This document shows positions 16,212 through 24,209 of a stretch of 50,662 bases of DNA, piece by piece; position 1 is the first letter of the stretch; the number at the start of each line of letters is the position of its first letter. The DNA is from Chitinophagaceae bacterium (GTDB lineage Bacteria; Bacteroidota; Bacteroidia; Chitinophagales; Chitinophagaceae): the NCBI GenBank assembly GCA_947457465.1, contig CANGWB010000012.1, forward strand, positions 1 to 50,662, written 5' to 3'. The notes beneath the pieces were generated by a model. That model did not search any database and was not told the DNA's origin. It saw only the letters and a list, made by a program, of their open reading frames with translations. The translations under genes were made by a program, and so were the position numbers.

Positions 16212-16892
16212 GTGTCCAAACCTCTCACCATTGCCATCGATGGCTGGTCCAGTTGTGGAAAAAGCACCCTGGCCCGGCAACTAGCGTCAAGGCTCGGCTA
16301 TCTCTATGTGGATTCCGGGGCCATGTATCGAGCTATCACCTTATATCTTTTGAGGAAGGGGGTTGACCTGTCCGATCTGACCCAAGTGAGGGAACGGCTA
16401 AAGGAGATCCGCTTGGATTTTTCATACAACCCAGCCCGGGGGGCTAGCGATATGATCCTCAACGGAGAGAATGTGGAAGCAGAAATACGGGACATGAAAG
16501 TGGCGGCTCATGTTAGTGCCGTGGCAGCTATTCCGTCCGTTCGGGAGTTAGCAGTAGCCAGACAGCAAGCATTGGGCAAAGCAGGAGGGGTGGTCATGGA
16601 TGGCCGGGATATCGGCTCGGTGGTATTCCCGCATGCTGAGTTGAAGATCTTCATGACGGCCAGCCCAGAGGTAAGGACTCAGCGTAGATTGGCTGAATTA
16701 CTGCCTAAATACCCTGAGATTACAGTGGAGGAGGTGAAAACTAATCTATCTCAGCGGGATCATATAGATTCGACTAGAGCGGTCAGTCCGCTGATCCAAT
16801 GTCCGGATGCCCGGATTTTGGACAATTCAGAACTTACCATCGAAGGGCAACTGGAGATCGCCTCCGGCTGGGTTAAGTCATTACAGGGCTGA
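16212..16892 (+). CDS. cmk: (d)CMP kinase
   Basis: The start chosen is GTG 16212 (VSKPLTIAIDGWSSCGKST), giving 226 residues, the normal length for Cmk. An ATG at 16152 in the same frame is rejected because its first codons form the clpC terminator hairpin. The P-loop is GWSSCGKST. YVDSGAMYRAITLYLL is the CMP-binding region, and GRDIGSVVFPHAELKIFMTA and RDHIDSTRAVSPL are diagnostic. The enzyme phosphorylates CMP/dCMP in nucleotide salvage and synthesis. The -7 element TATTTTTG ends 3 nt before the GTG, so the mRNA may be leaderless. Confidence 0.93.
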   Translation: MSKPLTIAIDGWSSCGKSTLARQLASRLGYLYVDSGAMYRAITLYLLRKGVDLSDLTQVRERLKEIRLDFSYNPARGASDMILNGENVEAEIRDMKVAAHVSAVAAIPSVRELAVARQQALGKAGGVVMDGRDIGSVVFPHAELKIFMTASPEVRTQRRLAELLPKYPEITVEEVKTNLSQRDHIDSTRAVSPLIQCPDARILDNSELTIEGQLEIASGWVKSLQG

Positions 16893-16984
16893 TTTAGCAA
16901 CATAACTTATTGAAAATTGTCATGCTATAGGTATATGCAAATATTAAAATACGTATAAATGCCTATAAATACCCATGTTTTAAT

Positions 16985-17075
16985 CGTGGTCATACGAAAG
17001 CCCCCGGCGAGAACCACGTTTGTTGATAATCCGTAGAGAAAGCGAAGAGTTTTCCTCCACGACCCTAGAATCCAA
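16985..17075 (+). ncRNA. Candidate structured RNA of unknown class
   Basis: Between cmk and the convergent FKBP gene is a stretch that pairs well: CGTGGT (16985-16990) with ACCACG (17013-17018) around a loop containing GAAAGCCCCCGGCGAGA, followed by CGTAGAG / CTCCACG with one mismatch around GCGAAGAGTTTTC. It is more GC-rich than its flanks and lies before a broken small reading frame (17100). No known riboswitch, SRP, RNase P, tmRNA or 6S signature could be matched by eye. This is a structural suggestion only, not a supported gene. Confidence 0.3.
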
Positions 17076-17099
17076 CCATTCGGGACAAAACCCTTGTTT

Positions 17100-17368
17100 A
17101 TGAAAAAATTCTATATCGCCCTTGTTCTAGGTGCCTCAGTTTGCTGGGGTTTGTGCAGCAAATTGTTTTGAATGAAATCTACACTCGTCCATAAAGCGGG
17201 CGTTATAAGTTTTTTTGAGTCGTACATCAATAGTTTTACCCGATTAAATACTAATGGAATTACAATTGTAGCCTATTATCTTAATTCTGCAACAGATCAA
17301 GACATCTATGTATTGTATCTCACATCAGGGTATGTGCTACCAGCAAAATTCTATGTGGGTGGTGCCGT
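17100..17368 (+). pseudogene. Possible remnant of a small secreted protein, in-frame stop
   Basis: ATG 17100 opens a signal-peptide-like sequence (MKKFYIALVLGASVCWGLCS) that stops at TGA 17169-17171. The same frame then continues at ATG 17172 (MKSTLVHKAGVISFFESYIN) and stays open past 17368, where it becomes antisense to the FKBP gene. The layout suggests a broken gene with a nonsense mutation after the signal peptide. An alternative is that only a 23-residue peptide is made, or that both frames are chance. No family was recognised. Besides this and the RNA candidate, 16893-17368 shows nothing else clear. Confidence 0.3.
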
Positions 17369-18127
17369 TTATTGCTTCGGTGCTTCGGGGGCAGCTTGGG
17401 CACGCTTCACGCCCAGCAATTCCACTTCAAAGACCAGGGTAGAACCACCGGGGATCGACATCATATCGAATTCACCATAACCCAGTTTGTATGGGATAAT
17501 GAATTTGTACTTAGAACCCACACTCATCAATTGCAATCCTTCCGTCCAGCCGGGGATCACTCCATTCAACGGGAACGTAATGGGCTCCCCACGGTCGTAG
17601 GAGTTGTCAAATGGTTTCCCGTCCAAAAAAGTACCACGATAGTGGCAAGTCACGCTATCAGTAGGACCGGGTTTTTCGCCAGATCCTTCTCGTAGTACTT
17701 CATATTGCAATCCGCTCGCAGTTGTTTTAACGCCCGGCCGCAGCTTATTCTCCGCACAGAATTTTTCACCAGCCTCGATGTTCGGTTTCGATTTCTCCGC
17801 TTGCATCTGACTCATGAATTTATTCATCACCGCATTGGCAGTTGATTCGTCCATCAAGATCTTTCCGCCCTGCAATTGATCAGAGATAGCCTTGGAGACA
17901 AGGTTCGCATTGATCTTATTGATGCCTTGTTGTTTATAAAAATTAGCAACGCTGATGCCTACTGCATAGCTCGCCGAATCCAGCAATGTTTTAAGAACAG
18001 GAGGGGTCGGTTGAGCAGGTGCCGTTGTTTTAGCCACAGGCTTTGGAGTGGAAGGGGTACCCGGTTTTTGGGCAACAGATAAACCGGGAAGCAGTAAAGC
18101 CATACCCAAGATAGAAATAGGTTTCAT
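17369..18127 (-). CDS. FKBP-type peptidyl-prolyl cis-trans isomerase, exported
   Basis: The 252-residue protein has a signal peptide (MKPISILGMALLLPGLSVAQ), a Pro/Thr/Lys linker, an FKBP_N dimerisation domain (LLDSASYAVGISVANFYKQQ) and an FKBP_C catalytic domain (VTCHYRGTFLDGKPFDNSYD, GVIPGWTEGLQLM, YGEF, GGSTLVFEVELL). This is the Mip/FkpA layout, so it should assist folding of periplasmic or outer-membrane proteins. A good promoter lies upstream at 18172-18145. Confidence 0.93.
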   Translation of the reverse strand: MKPISILGMALLLPGLSVAQKPGTPSTPKPVAKTTAPAQPTPPVLKTLLDSASYAVGISVANFYKQQGINKINANLVSKAISDQLQGGKILMDESTANAVMNKFMSQMQAEKSKPNIEAGEKFCAENKLRPGVKTTASGLQYEVLREGSGEKPGPTDSVTCHYRGTFLDGKPFDNSYDRGEPITFPLNGVIPGWTEGLQLMSVGSKYKFIIPYKLGYGEFDMMSIPGGSTLVFEVELLGVKRAQAAPEAPKQ

Positions 18128-18144
18128 GAATTTGATTTAGAAAA

Positions 18145-18172
18145 CAAATTTAGTGGAACGCATCCCTAACAA
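18145..18172 (-). promoter_or_regulatory. Promoter of the FKBP gene
   Basis: On the minus strand TTG (18172-18170), 17 nt, then TAAATTTG (18152-18145), 17 nt before the ATG. Confidence 0.7.
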
Positions 18173-18211
18173 ACAGCCAAACTTTTTAGCGGGCAGGATT
18201 CGATCTGATAT

Positions 18212-19576
18212 TTATCGGATCTCGATGACTTTTTCTGGAAACCGGCTGGCGTGACCCAGGATCAGATTTCGGACAAAACTGTTTTCCCGCATTCGGGGGA
18301 TATTTTTTTCCAGGTATTTACGGTCCATGGGGTGGTTATTCTTCAGATACCCCATCCCATAAAAAGCGCCCTCCACCACCAGAATGCAGGATCGTTCGCC
18401 TTCTTTTATGCCCCGGTCAACCAAAATAAAACTTGGCGACTGTCGCAGCGTTCGGATCGCTTCTTCCACACGCGCATTGTACCCCTCTGGAGCTTCTACC
18501 GATTCGCAGGCCCCCAGACAATTACCAGCCGATTTTTCCAGACAAGGAATGGAAGATCGTTGTAAAAAACAAAGTTTTGGACAGAGCTTGTGTTGCTGTA
18601 TCAACTTACGGATCAACGATTGTCCGTCCGTCAAGTAGTGAAAAGTCCGGATGGGTTGTTCTCCGGAACGGACCTTGTTGATGGCCAGGCGTAAATAACC
18701 TTGTTGATCTTCAAACTGAAAAATCCCATAGACCTCTTCCCGATTTTTTTGCGCGGCGTTGAATTTCGGCCACTGGTGTTTGATTTCGATGGATTCCAAT
18801 ACCTGTGCCATCAGATCGGTGGCACATTCGCGGTATTGAATGCGATGTACATGCTCCATGAAACGAAGGCGCTGACGGCTAAGCGTACGTCCGGTGAAGT
18901 GACTGTTCACCCGGAAACGGATATTCTTTGCCTTCCCGATATATACAGCTTTGCCTTCTTGGTTCAGGAAATAGTAAACGCCCGGCGTATATGGTAATCG
19001 ATCGATGTCAGCCAATGGAACATTCGGGGGCCATTTGGTTTCCGATCGGCTTTTGGGAAGAGACTTGGCGATCAGTCCCTGCTTATCGTTTTTTAGCAGA
19101 CGATGAAAAAGTTCCAGCGTGGCCAATGCATCGCCCGCTGCTCGGTGCCTTTCACTAAGGGGGATATCCAACGAACGGCATAGTTTCCCAAGGCTGTAAG
19201 AGACCTGTCCGGGAAAAATTTTTTGACTCAACCGAACCGTACAAAGTCGTTTTCCCTGCAGCCAATAACCGTTACGCTGCAAGCCGGTATCGATGAAGGA
19301 ATGATCGAATTGTACGTTGTGTGCTACAAAAATTTTGCCGTTCAATTTTTCGTAGACAGTTTCGGCCAACTCACGGAATGCGGGGGCTTTGGAAACCATA
19401 CGGTCGGTGATACCGGTTAAACGTTGTACGAAGGGTGGGATCGGCATTTCCGGATTCACCAAAGACTCCCATCGTTCGATCAAACGCTCCCCATCCGTAA
19501 TCAGGATACAGATCTCAGTGATGGCCCCTTCCCCGGCATGAGAACCGGTTGTTTCAATATCGACTACGGCGTACAT
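18212..19576 (-). CDS. DnaQ-like 3'-5' exonuclease fused to a GIY-YIG nuclease
   Basis: From ATG 19576 (MYAVVDIETTGSHAGEGAIT) the protein has 454 residues; an in-frame codon at 19603 adds a poor extension. The first 180 residues are a DEDDh exonuclease (DIETTG, HNVQFDHSFI, HRAAGDALATLEL). Next is a GIY-YIG domain (YTPGVYYFLNQEGKAVYIGK and N in KAKNIRFRVNSHF), as in the first part of UvrC or in Cho. The C-terminal part has a Cys pair region (KLCPKLCFLQR, CLGACES). This fusion is known in Bacteroidota and Actinobacteria and is thought to act in DNA repair. It lacks the UvrC RNase-H-like half. It is divergent from the rlmK-like gene. Confidence 0.92.
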   Translation of the reverse strand: MYAVVDIETTGSHAGEGAITEICILITDGERLIERWESLVNPEMPIPPFVQRLTGITDRMVSKAPAFRELAETVYEKLNGKIFVAHNVQFDHSFIDTGLQRNGYWLQGKRLCTVRLSQKIFPGQVSYSLGKLCRSLDIPLSERHRAAGDALATLELFHRLLKNDKQGLIAKSLPKSRSETKWPPNVPLADIDRLPYTPGVYYFLNQEGKAVYIGKAKNIRFRVNSHFTGRTLSRQRLRFMEHVHRIQYRECATDLMAQVLESIEIKHQWPKFNAAQKNREEVYGIFQFEDQQGYLRLAINKVRSGEQPIRTFHYLTDGQSLIRKLIQQHKLCPKLCFLQRSSIPCLEKSAGNCLGACESVEAPEGYNARVEEAIRTLRQSPSFILVDRGIKEGERSCILVVEGAFYGMGYLKNNHPMDRKYLEKNIPRMRENSFVRNLILGHASRFPEKVIEIR

Positions 19577-19605
19577 GGATGCGCTAATTTCGTTAAAAAG
19601 CAAGC

Positions 19606-20556
19606 ATGTTTGAAGCCCGGCTAGAGATGTTCCGAAATCGGTTGGTAAAAGTGTACCGACACGTAGGCCGGCAGGCTCGTCGGCAAGGTATCGAGTGCTA
19701 CCGATTGTACGATCACGACCTACCCGAATTTCCCATTCGGATCGAGTTGTACGGCGATCGGTTATATCTCTCCGAATACAAAAGGTACCACGGGATGACC
19801 GATGAGCTCCACGAGCAATGGCTGGATGCTGTTTACCAAGTGATCAGTGAGATCCTGAACATTCCTGTAGAACGGATCTATGGCAAACTCCGACAACGTA
19901 AAACAGGTCGGCAGGGACAATATCAAAAAACGGGGGAGGAGCAGGAATTCTTCGAAGTGCATGAAAATGGTCTGAAATTTTGGGTGAACCTCACCGATTA
20001 CCTGGATACAGGTCTGTTTCTGGATCATCGGACCACCCGACAACGAGCGCGTTCTGAATCCTCCGAAAAACGAGTGCTGAATTTATTTGCTTACACCGGG
20101 TCGTTCTCGGTTTATGCAGCGGCAGGTGGCGCCAAAGAAGTTTGTACGATCGATCTATCGAATACGTATTTGGATTGGTCGAGGCGCAATATGATCTTAA
20201 ATGGATTTGAAGGGGATAGCTATTCATTCATCCAAGCAGATGTAAAATCCTATCTGTCTGAAATCCCGAATGCCCGCTACGATCTGATCGTTCTAGATCC
20301 ACCCACATTCAGCAATAGTAAACGCATGGAGGAGGAATTGGATGTGCAACGGGATCATGTTTCCCTGATCAAGGAATGCTTGCGAATACTGACGCCGGGC
20401 GGACTCCTTTATTTTAGCAATAACTACACAAAGTTCGAGATGGATGCCTCCGCTTTTTCAAATGTTGAAATCAAAGACATTACCCGGGCGACAACACCAT
20501 TTGATTTTGAAGGGCGACTCAATCGGCCCTGCTTCCGAATAAAAAATCCCGGCTAG
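19606..20556 (+). CDS. RlmK-like class I SAM-dependent 23S rRNA methyltransferase
   Basis: The 316-residue protein resembles the C-terminal half of RlmKL, with the SAM-binding motif VLNLFAYTGSFSVYAAAGGA and the signature LDPPTFSNSKRM. The N-terminal part (RLEMFRNRLVKVYRHVGRQA, ECYRLYDHDLPEFP) also matches RlmK. RlmK makes m7G2069 in E. coli 23S rRNA; the same site here is inferred, and RlmI-type m5C activity is the main alternative. A -7-like TAATTTCG lies at 19585-19592. The stop codon lies inside the terminator palindrome that follows. Confidence 0.88.
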   Translation: MFEARLEMFRNRLVKVYRHVGRQARRQGIECYRLYDHDLPEFPIRIELYGDRLYLSEYKRYHGMTDELHEQWLDAVYQVISEILNIPVERIYGKLRQRKTGRQGQYQKTGEEQEFFEVHENGLKFWVNLTDYLDTGLFLDHRTTRQRARSESSEKRVLNLFAYTGSFSVYAAAGGAKEVCTIDLSNTYLDWSRRNMILNGFEGDSYSFIQADVKSYLSEIPNARYDLIVLDPPTFSNSKRMEEELDVQRDHVSLIKECLRILTPGGLLYFSNNYTKFEMDASAFSNVEIKDITRATTPFDFEGRLNRPCFRIKNPG

Positions 20557-20569
20557 CCGGGATTTTTTT
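20541..20569. terminator. Bidirectional terminator overlapping the rlmK-like stop codon
   Basis: ATCCCGGC is followed by its perfect complement (20546-20563), flanked by A6 and T7. It serves the plus-strand methyltransferase and the minus-strand mdh. The TAG stop (20554-20556) sits at the centre of the stem. Confidence 0.93.
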
Positions 20570-20579
20570 AGTTCAGTGA

Positions 20580-21509
20580 TCAGAGTGTCTTGAGTACGTC
20601 GTTCATACTGCGAACGGCATCGGCGCTTTTTTGAAAAGCAGCTTGCTCAGAGTCGTTCAGTTGGAAATCCAGGATTTTCTCCCAACCGTTACGCCCGATA
20701 ACTACCGGTACACCCAGACAGATATCTTTTTGTCCGTATTCACCATCCAGTGAAACGCAACAAGTGAACAGTTTCTTTTCATCACGAACAATGGATTCCA
20801 CCAACGCCGCTCCGGCAGCTCCTGGGGCATACCAAGCTGACGTGCCGATCAGTGCAGTCAGCGTAGCACCGCCAACCATAGTGTCTTTCACGATCTTTTC
20901 CTGTTGCTCAGTACTTAAGAAATTGGTAACAGGTGTACTGTTCCAGGTGGCGAGACGGATGAGGGGAATCATCGTGGTATCGCCATGGCCACCCACCACT
21001 ACTGCATTCAGATCGGCTGGAGAGCATCCGAGATGCTGACTGAGTTGATATTTAAAACGTGCACTGTCGAGTGTTCCACCCATTCCGATGATGCGGTGCT
21101 TGGGAAGTTCGGTCGATTGCAATGCCAGGTAGGTCATGGTGTCCATCGGGTTGCTGATCACGATGATGATGGCATCGGGAGAGTATTTCAGTACGTTCTC
21201 ACAAACGCTTTTCACGATGCCGGCATTCACGCCGATCAATTCTTCACGGGTCATCCCGGGTTTGCGAGGCAAACCGGAGGTGATCACCACTACATCGCTG
21301 CCGGCAGTTTTTGAATAGTCGTTTGTCGATCCAACGATCTTGGTATCGAACCCGAGCAGGGTAGCGGTTTGCATCATGTCCTGTGCTTTTCCTTCTGCTA
21401 CACCTTCTTTGATGTCGAGCAGGACAAGTTCATTGCACAGTTCTTTGCGAGCGATGTTGTCGGCACAAGTGGCGCCTACGGCACCGGCTCCGATCACAGT
21501 TACTTTCAT
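20580..21509 (-). CDS. mdh: Malate dehydrogenase
   Basis: The start is ATG 21509 (MKVTVIGAGAVGATCADNIA), giving 309 residues. The frame is open to 21608 but that extension runs into the efp promoter region and is not family-like. The NAD-binding GAGAVGA and an Asp at the end of the second strand (LVLLDI) indicate NAD use. GLPRKPGMTREELI supplies the mobile loop arginines and GGHGDTTMIPL the catalytic histidine. It oxidises malate to oxaloacetate in the TCA cycle and belongs to the LDH-like MDH type. It is divergent from efp with overlapping promoters. Confidence 0.96.
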   Translation of the reverse strand: MKVTVIGAGAVGATCADNIARKELCNELVLLDIKEGVAEGKAQDMMQTATLLGFDTKIVGSTNDYSKTAGSDVVVITSGLPRKPGMTREELIGVNAGIVKSVCENVLKYSPDAIIIVISNPMDTMTYLALQSTELPKHRIIGMGGTLDSARFKYQLSQHLGCSPADLNAVVVGGHGDTTMIPLIRLATWNSTPVTNFLSTEQQEKIVKDTMVGGATLTALIGTSAWYAPGAAGAALVESIVRDEKKLFTCCVSLDGEYGQKDICLGVPVVIGRNGWEKILDFQLNDSEQAAFQKSADAVRSMNDVLKTL

Positions 21510-21548
21510 GGTGATATGTATTTGGATTTGGAGAGGTAAATGTCGCCG

Positions 21549-21581
21549 CAAAGGTAGGTTATGGGAGGCTTTGTCATACAA
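21549..21581 (-). promoter_or_regulatory. Promoter of mdh
   Basis: On the minus strand TTG (21581-21579), 22 nt, then TACCTTTG (21556-21549). It interleaves with the efp promoter on the other strand. Confidence 0.65.
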
Positions 21582-21600
21582 GGCGGACCGGCTATCTTTG
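21571..21600 (+). promoter_or_regulatory. Promoter of efp
   Basis: TTG (21571-21573), 19 nt, then TATCTTTG (21593-21600), 17 nt before the efp ATG. This supports the downstream start. Confidence 0.8.
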
Positions 21601-21617
21601 CGCCTCAATCAAGCGTT

Positions 21618-22184
21618 ATGGCAACTACTTCAGACATCAGCCGCGGGCTGATCATCAAATTGGATGGCAGCCTTTATTCGGTGGTCGAGTTCGGGGAAAA
21701 TAAAACCGCCCGTGCCGCCGCCAAAGTGTGGGCGAAGCTTAAGGGCGTCGACAATAACCGCACCATCGAAAAAACCTGGAACTCGGGGGATAACATTTTT
21801 CCGGTTCGGGTAGAACGTAAGACTTATACTTTTCTCTATAAAGACGATACCGGTTTCAATTTCATGGATGCCGAGACCTTTGAGCAGGTTGCTCTTCAGG
21901 AAGGCCTGATTGATGCACCCCAATTTCTCAAAGACGGAGCAGAAGTCAGCGTGCTTTTCAATACTGAAACGGAACAGCCAATGAGTGTGGAGCTGCCCGA
22001 TAAGATCGTTCTTCAGGTCACCTACACCGAGCCCGGTCTAAAAGGAGATACCGCCACCCGAACCCTGAAGCCTGCAACTGTTGAGACCGGGGCCTCCGTC
22101 AGTGTGCCCCTGTTCGTAAATGAAGGGGAATTAATCCGGATCAATACCAAGACCGGAGAGTATGTGGAGCGTGTAAAAGAATAA
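21618..22184 (+). CDS. efp: Elongation factor P, with an unusual domain I loop
   Basis: From ATG 21618 (MATTSDISRGLIIKLDGSLY) the protein has 188 residues, normal for EF-P; the frame upstream of this ATG contains the promoter. Domain order is KOW-like domain I, then the EF-P OB domains (TEQPMSVELPDKIVLQVTYT, and the C-terminal GEYVERVKE). EF-P relieves ribosome stalling at polyproline. Odd point: the domain I loop, which in most EF-Ps carries PGKG, here reads FGENKTARAAAKVWAKL, so the tip residue is K29 without the flanking Pro-Gly and the loop is about two residues longer than in E. coli. A terminator follows. Confidence 0.93.
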   Translation: MATTSDISRGLIIKLDGSLYSVVEFGENKTARAAAKVWAKLKGVDNNRTIEKTWNSGDNIFPVRVERKTYTFLYKDDTGFNFMDAETFEQVALQEGLIDAPQFLKDGAEVSVLFNTETEQPMSVELPDKIVLQVTYTEPGLKGDTATRTLKPATVETGASVSVPLFVNEGELIRINTKTGEYVERVKE

Positions 22185-22204
22185 AATCACTCAATTCACT
22201 TTTT

Positions 22205-22237
22205 GGCCTGATTTCACTGATTTCAGGCCTTTTTTTT
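22205..22237 (+). terminator. Terminator of efp
   Basis: GGCCTGA (22205-22211) pairs with TCAGGCC (22223-22229), followed by eight T. Confidence 0.9.
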
Positions 22238-22277
22238 GCCTTTTTCTATCGAAATCGGGTAAAATCATCCAAAATCG

Positions 22278-22306
22278 TTGATTTTTACGATTCTTGCCTA
22301 CCTTAG
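22278..22306 (+). promoter_or_regulatory. Likely promoter of accBC
   Basis: TTG (22278-22280), 18 nt, then TACCTTAG (22299-22306), one mismatch to TAnnTTTG, 47 nt before the accB ATG. Confidence 0.5.
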
Positions 22307-22353
22307 CCCCGCCGCCGAACGGCTGTCTAAATTAAACCCAAAAAGTGAAAAGC

Positions 22354-22836
22354 ATGGACTTCAAGCAGATCCAGGAGTTGATAAAAATGGTCAATAAATC
22401 CAATATCGGTGAGGTGACCATCGAGCAGAAAGATTTCAAGGTAACCGTCAAGCAAAAAGAAGATAACATTACGCAGGTCGTTTCAGCCCCACCGGTTGTT
22501 GCTGCACCTGTTCCGATGGCTGCCGCCGCTCCCGTATCCGCTTCCGCACCCGCCGCGGCCCCTGCTGCCGCTCCGAAACCGGCCGATGCAGGAAACCTGA
22601 TCACCATCAAGAGTCCGATGATCGGTACGTTCTATCGCAAATCGGCTCCCGATAAACCCAATTTTGTGGAGATCGGAACGGATGTAGCCCCCGGAAAAGT
22701 GGTGTGCATCATCGAAGCGATGAAACTCTTTAACGAGATCGAATGCGAAGTGAAAGGCCGCATCGTAAAGGTCTTGGTGGATGACGCCTCGCCGGTTGAG
22801 TTCGACCAGCCGTTATTCCTCGTAGATCCAGCCTGA
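22354..22836 (+). CDS. accB: Acetyl-CoA carboxylase biotin carboxyl carrier protein
   Basis: The start is ATG 22354 ([20 protein letters not shown]); a GTG three codons earlier is possible. The protein has 160 residues: an N-terminal helix, an Ala/Pro-rich linker (about 45-80) and a biotinyl domain with [10 protein letters not shown]. The biotin-accepting lysine is near residue 124, about 36 residues from the C-terminus as expected. It carries carboxyl groups between AccC and AccA/AccD. accC follows after 31 nt. Confidence 0.96.
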   Translation: MDFKQIQELIKMVNKSNIGEVTIEQKDFKVTVKQKEDNITQVVSAPPVVAAPVPMAAAAPVSASAPAAAPAAAPKPADAGNLITIKSPMIGTFYRKSAPDKPNFVEIGTDVAPGKVVCIIEAMKLFNEIECEVKGRIVKVLVDDASPVEFDQPLFLVDPA

Positions 22837-22867
22837 TCGGACCCCATTTATCACCTCAAGACATTCT

Positions 22868-24205
22868 ATGTTCAAGAAGATATTGATCGCTAACCGCGGT
22901 GAGATCGCGCTGCGGGTGATCCGCACGGCCCGTGAAATGGGCATCAAAACAGTTGCTGTTTATTCTACAGCCGACCGTGACAGTCTACATGTTAAGTTTG
23001 CCGATGAGGCAGTATGTATCGGAAAACCCCATGGTGCCGATTCGTATCTGAATATCCCACACATCATGGCAGCTGCCGAGATCACTAATGCAGATGCCAT
23101 TCACCCCGGCTACGGTTTCTTGGCAGAGAATGCCAAGTTCGCCGATATCTGTGCCAAACACGGTATCAAATTCATCGGTCCCACGCCCGAGATGATCAAC
23201 TCCATGGGAGATAAGATCACGGCCAAAGAAACCATGATCAAGGCCGGTGTTCCGGTGGTGCCCGGTGGCGAAGGATTGCTGCAAAGTGTGGATGAAGCAA
23301 AAGGCCTGGCCCGTGAAATGGGGTATCCTATCATCCTCAAGGCAACAGCCGGCGGTGGTGGAAAAGGCATGCGCATCGTTTGGGAAGAGAGCGAACTGGA
23401 AAAGGCTTATGATACAGCCAAAGCAGAAGCCTTGGCGGCTTTCAAGAATGATGGCATCTACATGGAGAAATTCGTGGAGGAGCCCCGTCACATCGAAATT
23501 CAGGTGGCTGGTGATCAATATGGCACGGTATGTCATCTGAGTGAGCGCGATTGTTCCATTCAGCGTCGTCACCAAAAATTGGTGGAGGAGTCACCCTCAC
23601 CCTTCATGACCGATGAATTGCGCATGAAAATGGGAGAGGCAGCAAAACAAGCGGCTGCTGCGATCAATTACGAGAGTGTGGGTACGATCGAGTTTCTGGT
23701 CGACAAGCACCGGAACTTCTACTTCATGGAAATGAACACGCGTATTCAGGTGGAACATTGCGTGACAGAAGAAGTGATCAACTACGACTTGATCAAAGAA
23801 CAGATCCTCATTGCCGCCGGATATAAGATCTCCGGACGGGATTATATTCCACAGATGCACTCGATCGAGTGCCGGATCAATGCGGAAGATCCATACAATG
23901 ATTTTCGTCCCTCCCCCGGACGCATCACCGTCTTACATCAACCGGGCGGTCATGGCGTACGTGTTGATAGCCATGCATACGCAGGTTATGTGATCCCTCC
24001 GTATTACGATTCCATGATCGGCAAACTCATAACGGTTGCTCAAACGCGTCAGGAAGCCATTCAAACCATGTATCGCGCCTTGAGTGAGTACGTGATCGAA
24101 GGAGTGAAGACTACCATCCCTTTTCACTTACAGTTGATGCAGGACGAACGTTTCCGCAGCGGTGATTTCAACACCAAGTTTCTGGAAGGATTTAAATTGG
24201 TCTGA
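22868..24205 (+). CDS. accC: Acetyl-CoA carboxylase biotin carboxylase subunit
   Basis: The 445-residue protein starts [20 protein letters not shown]. The ATP-grasp glycine loop GGGGKGMR lies near residue 161, with [45 protein letters not shown] and the C-terminal ECRINAEDP. It carboxylates the biotin on AccB with ATP and bicarbonate. It forms an operon with accB. The stop is 4 nt from the stop of the convergent outer-membrane protein gene, and no separate terminator was found. Confidence 0.97.
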   Translation: MFKKILIANRGEIALRVIRTAREMGIKTVAVYSTADRDSLHVKFADEAVCIGKPHGADSYLNIPHIMAAAEITNADAIHPGYGFLAENAKFADICAKHGIKFIGPTPEMINSMGDKITAKETMIKAGVPVVPGGEGLLQSVDEAKGLAREMGYPIILKATAGGGGKGMRIVWEESELEKAYDTAKAEALAAFKNDGIYMEKFVEEPRHIEIQVAGDQYGTVCHLSERDCSIQRRHQKLVEESPSPFMTDELRMKMGEAAKQAAAAINYESVGTIEFLVDKHRNFYFMEMNTRIQVEHCVTEEVINYDLIKEQILIAAGYKISGRDYIPQMHSIECRINAEDPYNDFRPSPGRITVLHQPGGHGVRVDSHAYAGYVIPPYYDSMIGKLITVAQTRQEAIQTMYRALSEYVIEGVKTTIPFHLQLMQDERFRSGDFNTKFLEGFKLV

Positions 24206-24209
24206 TCTT

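Noticed and set aside
22985-23575. 196-residue frame opposite accC
   Set aside because: Antisense shadow of a certain gene, with no family features.
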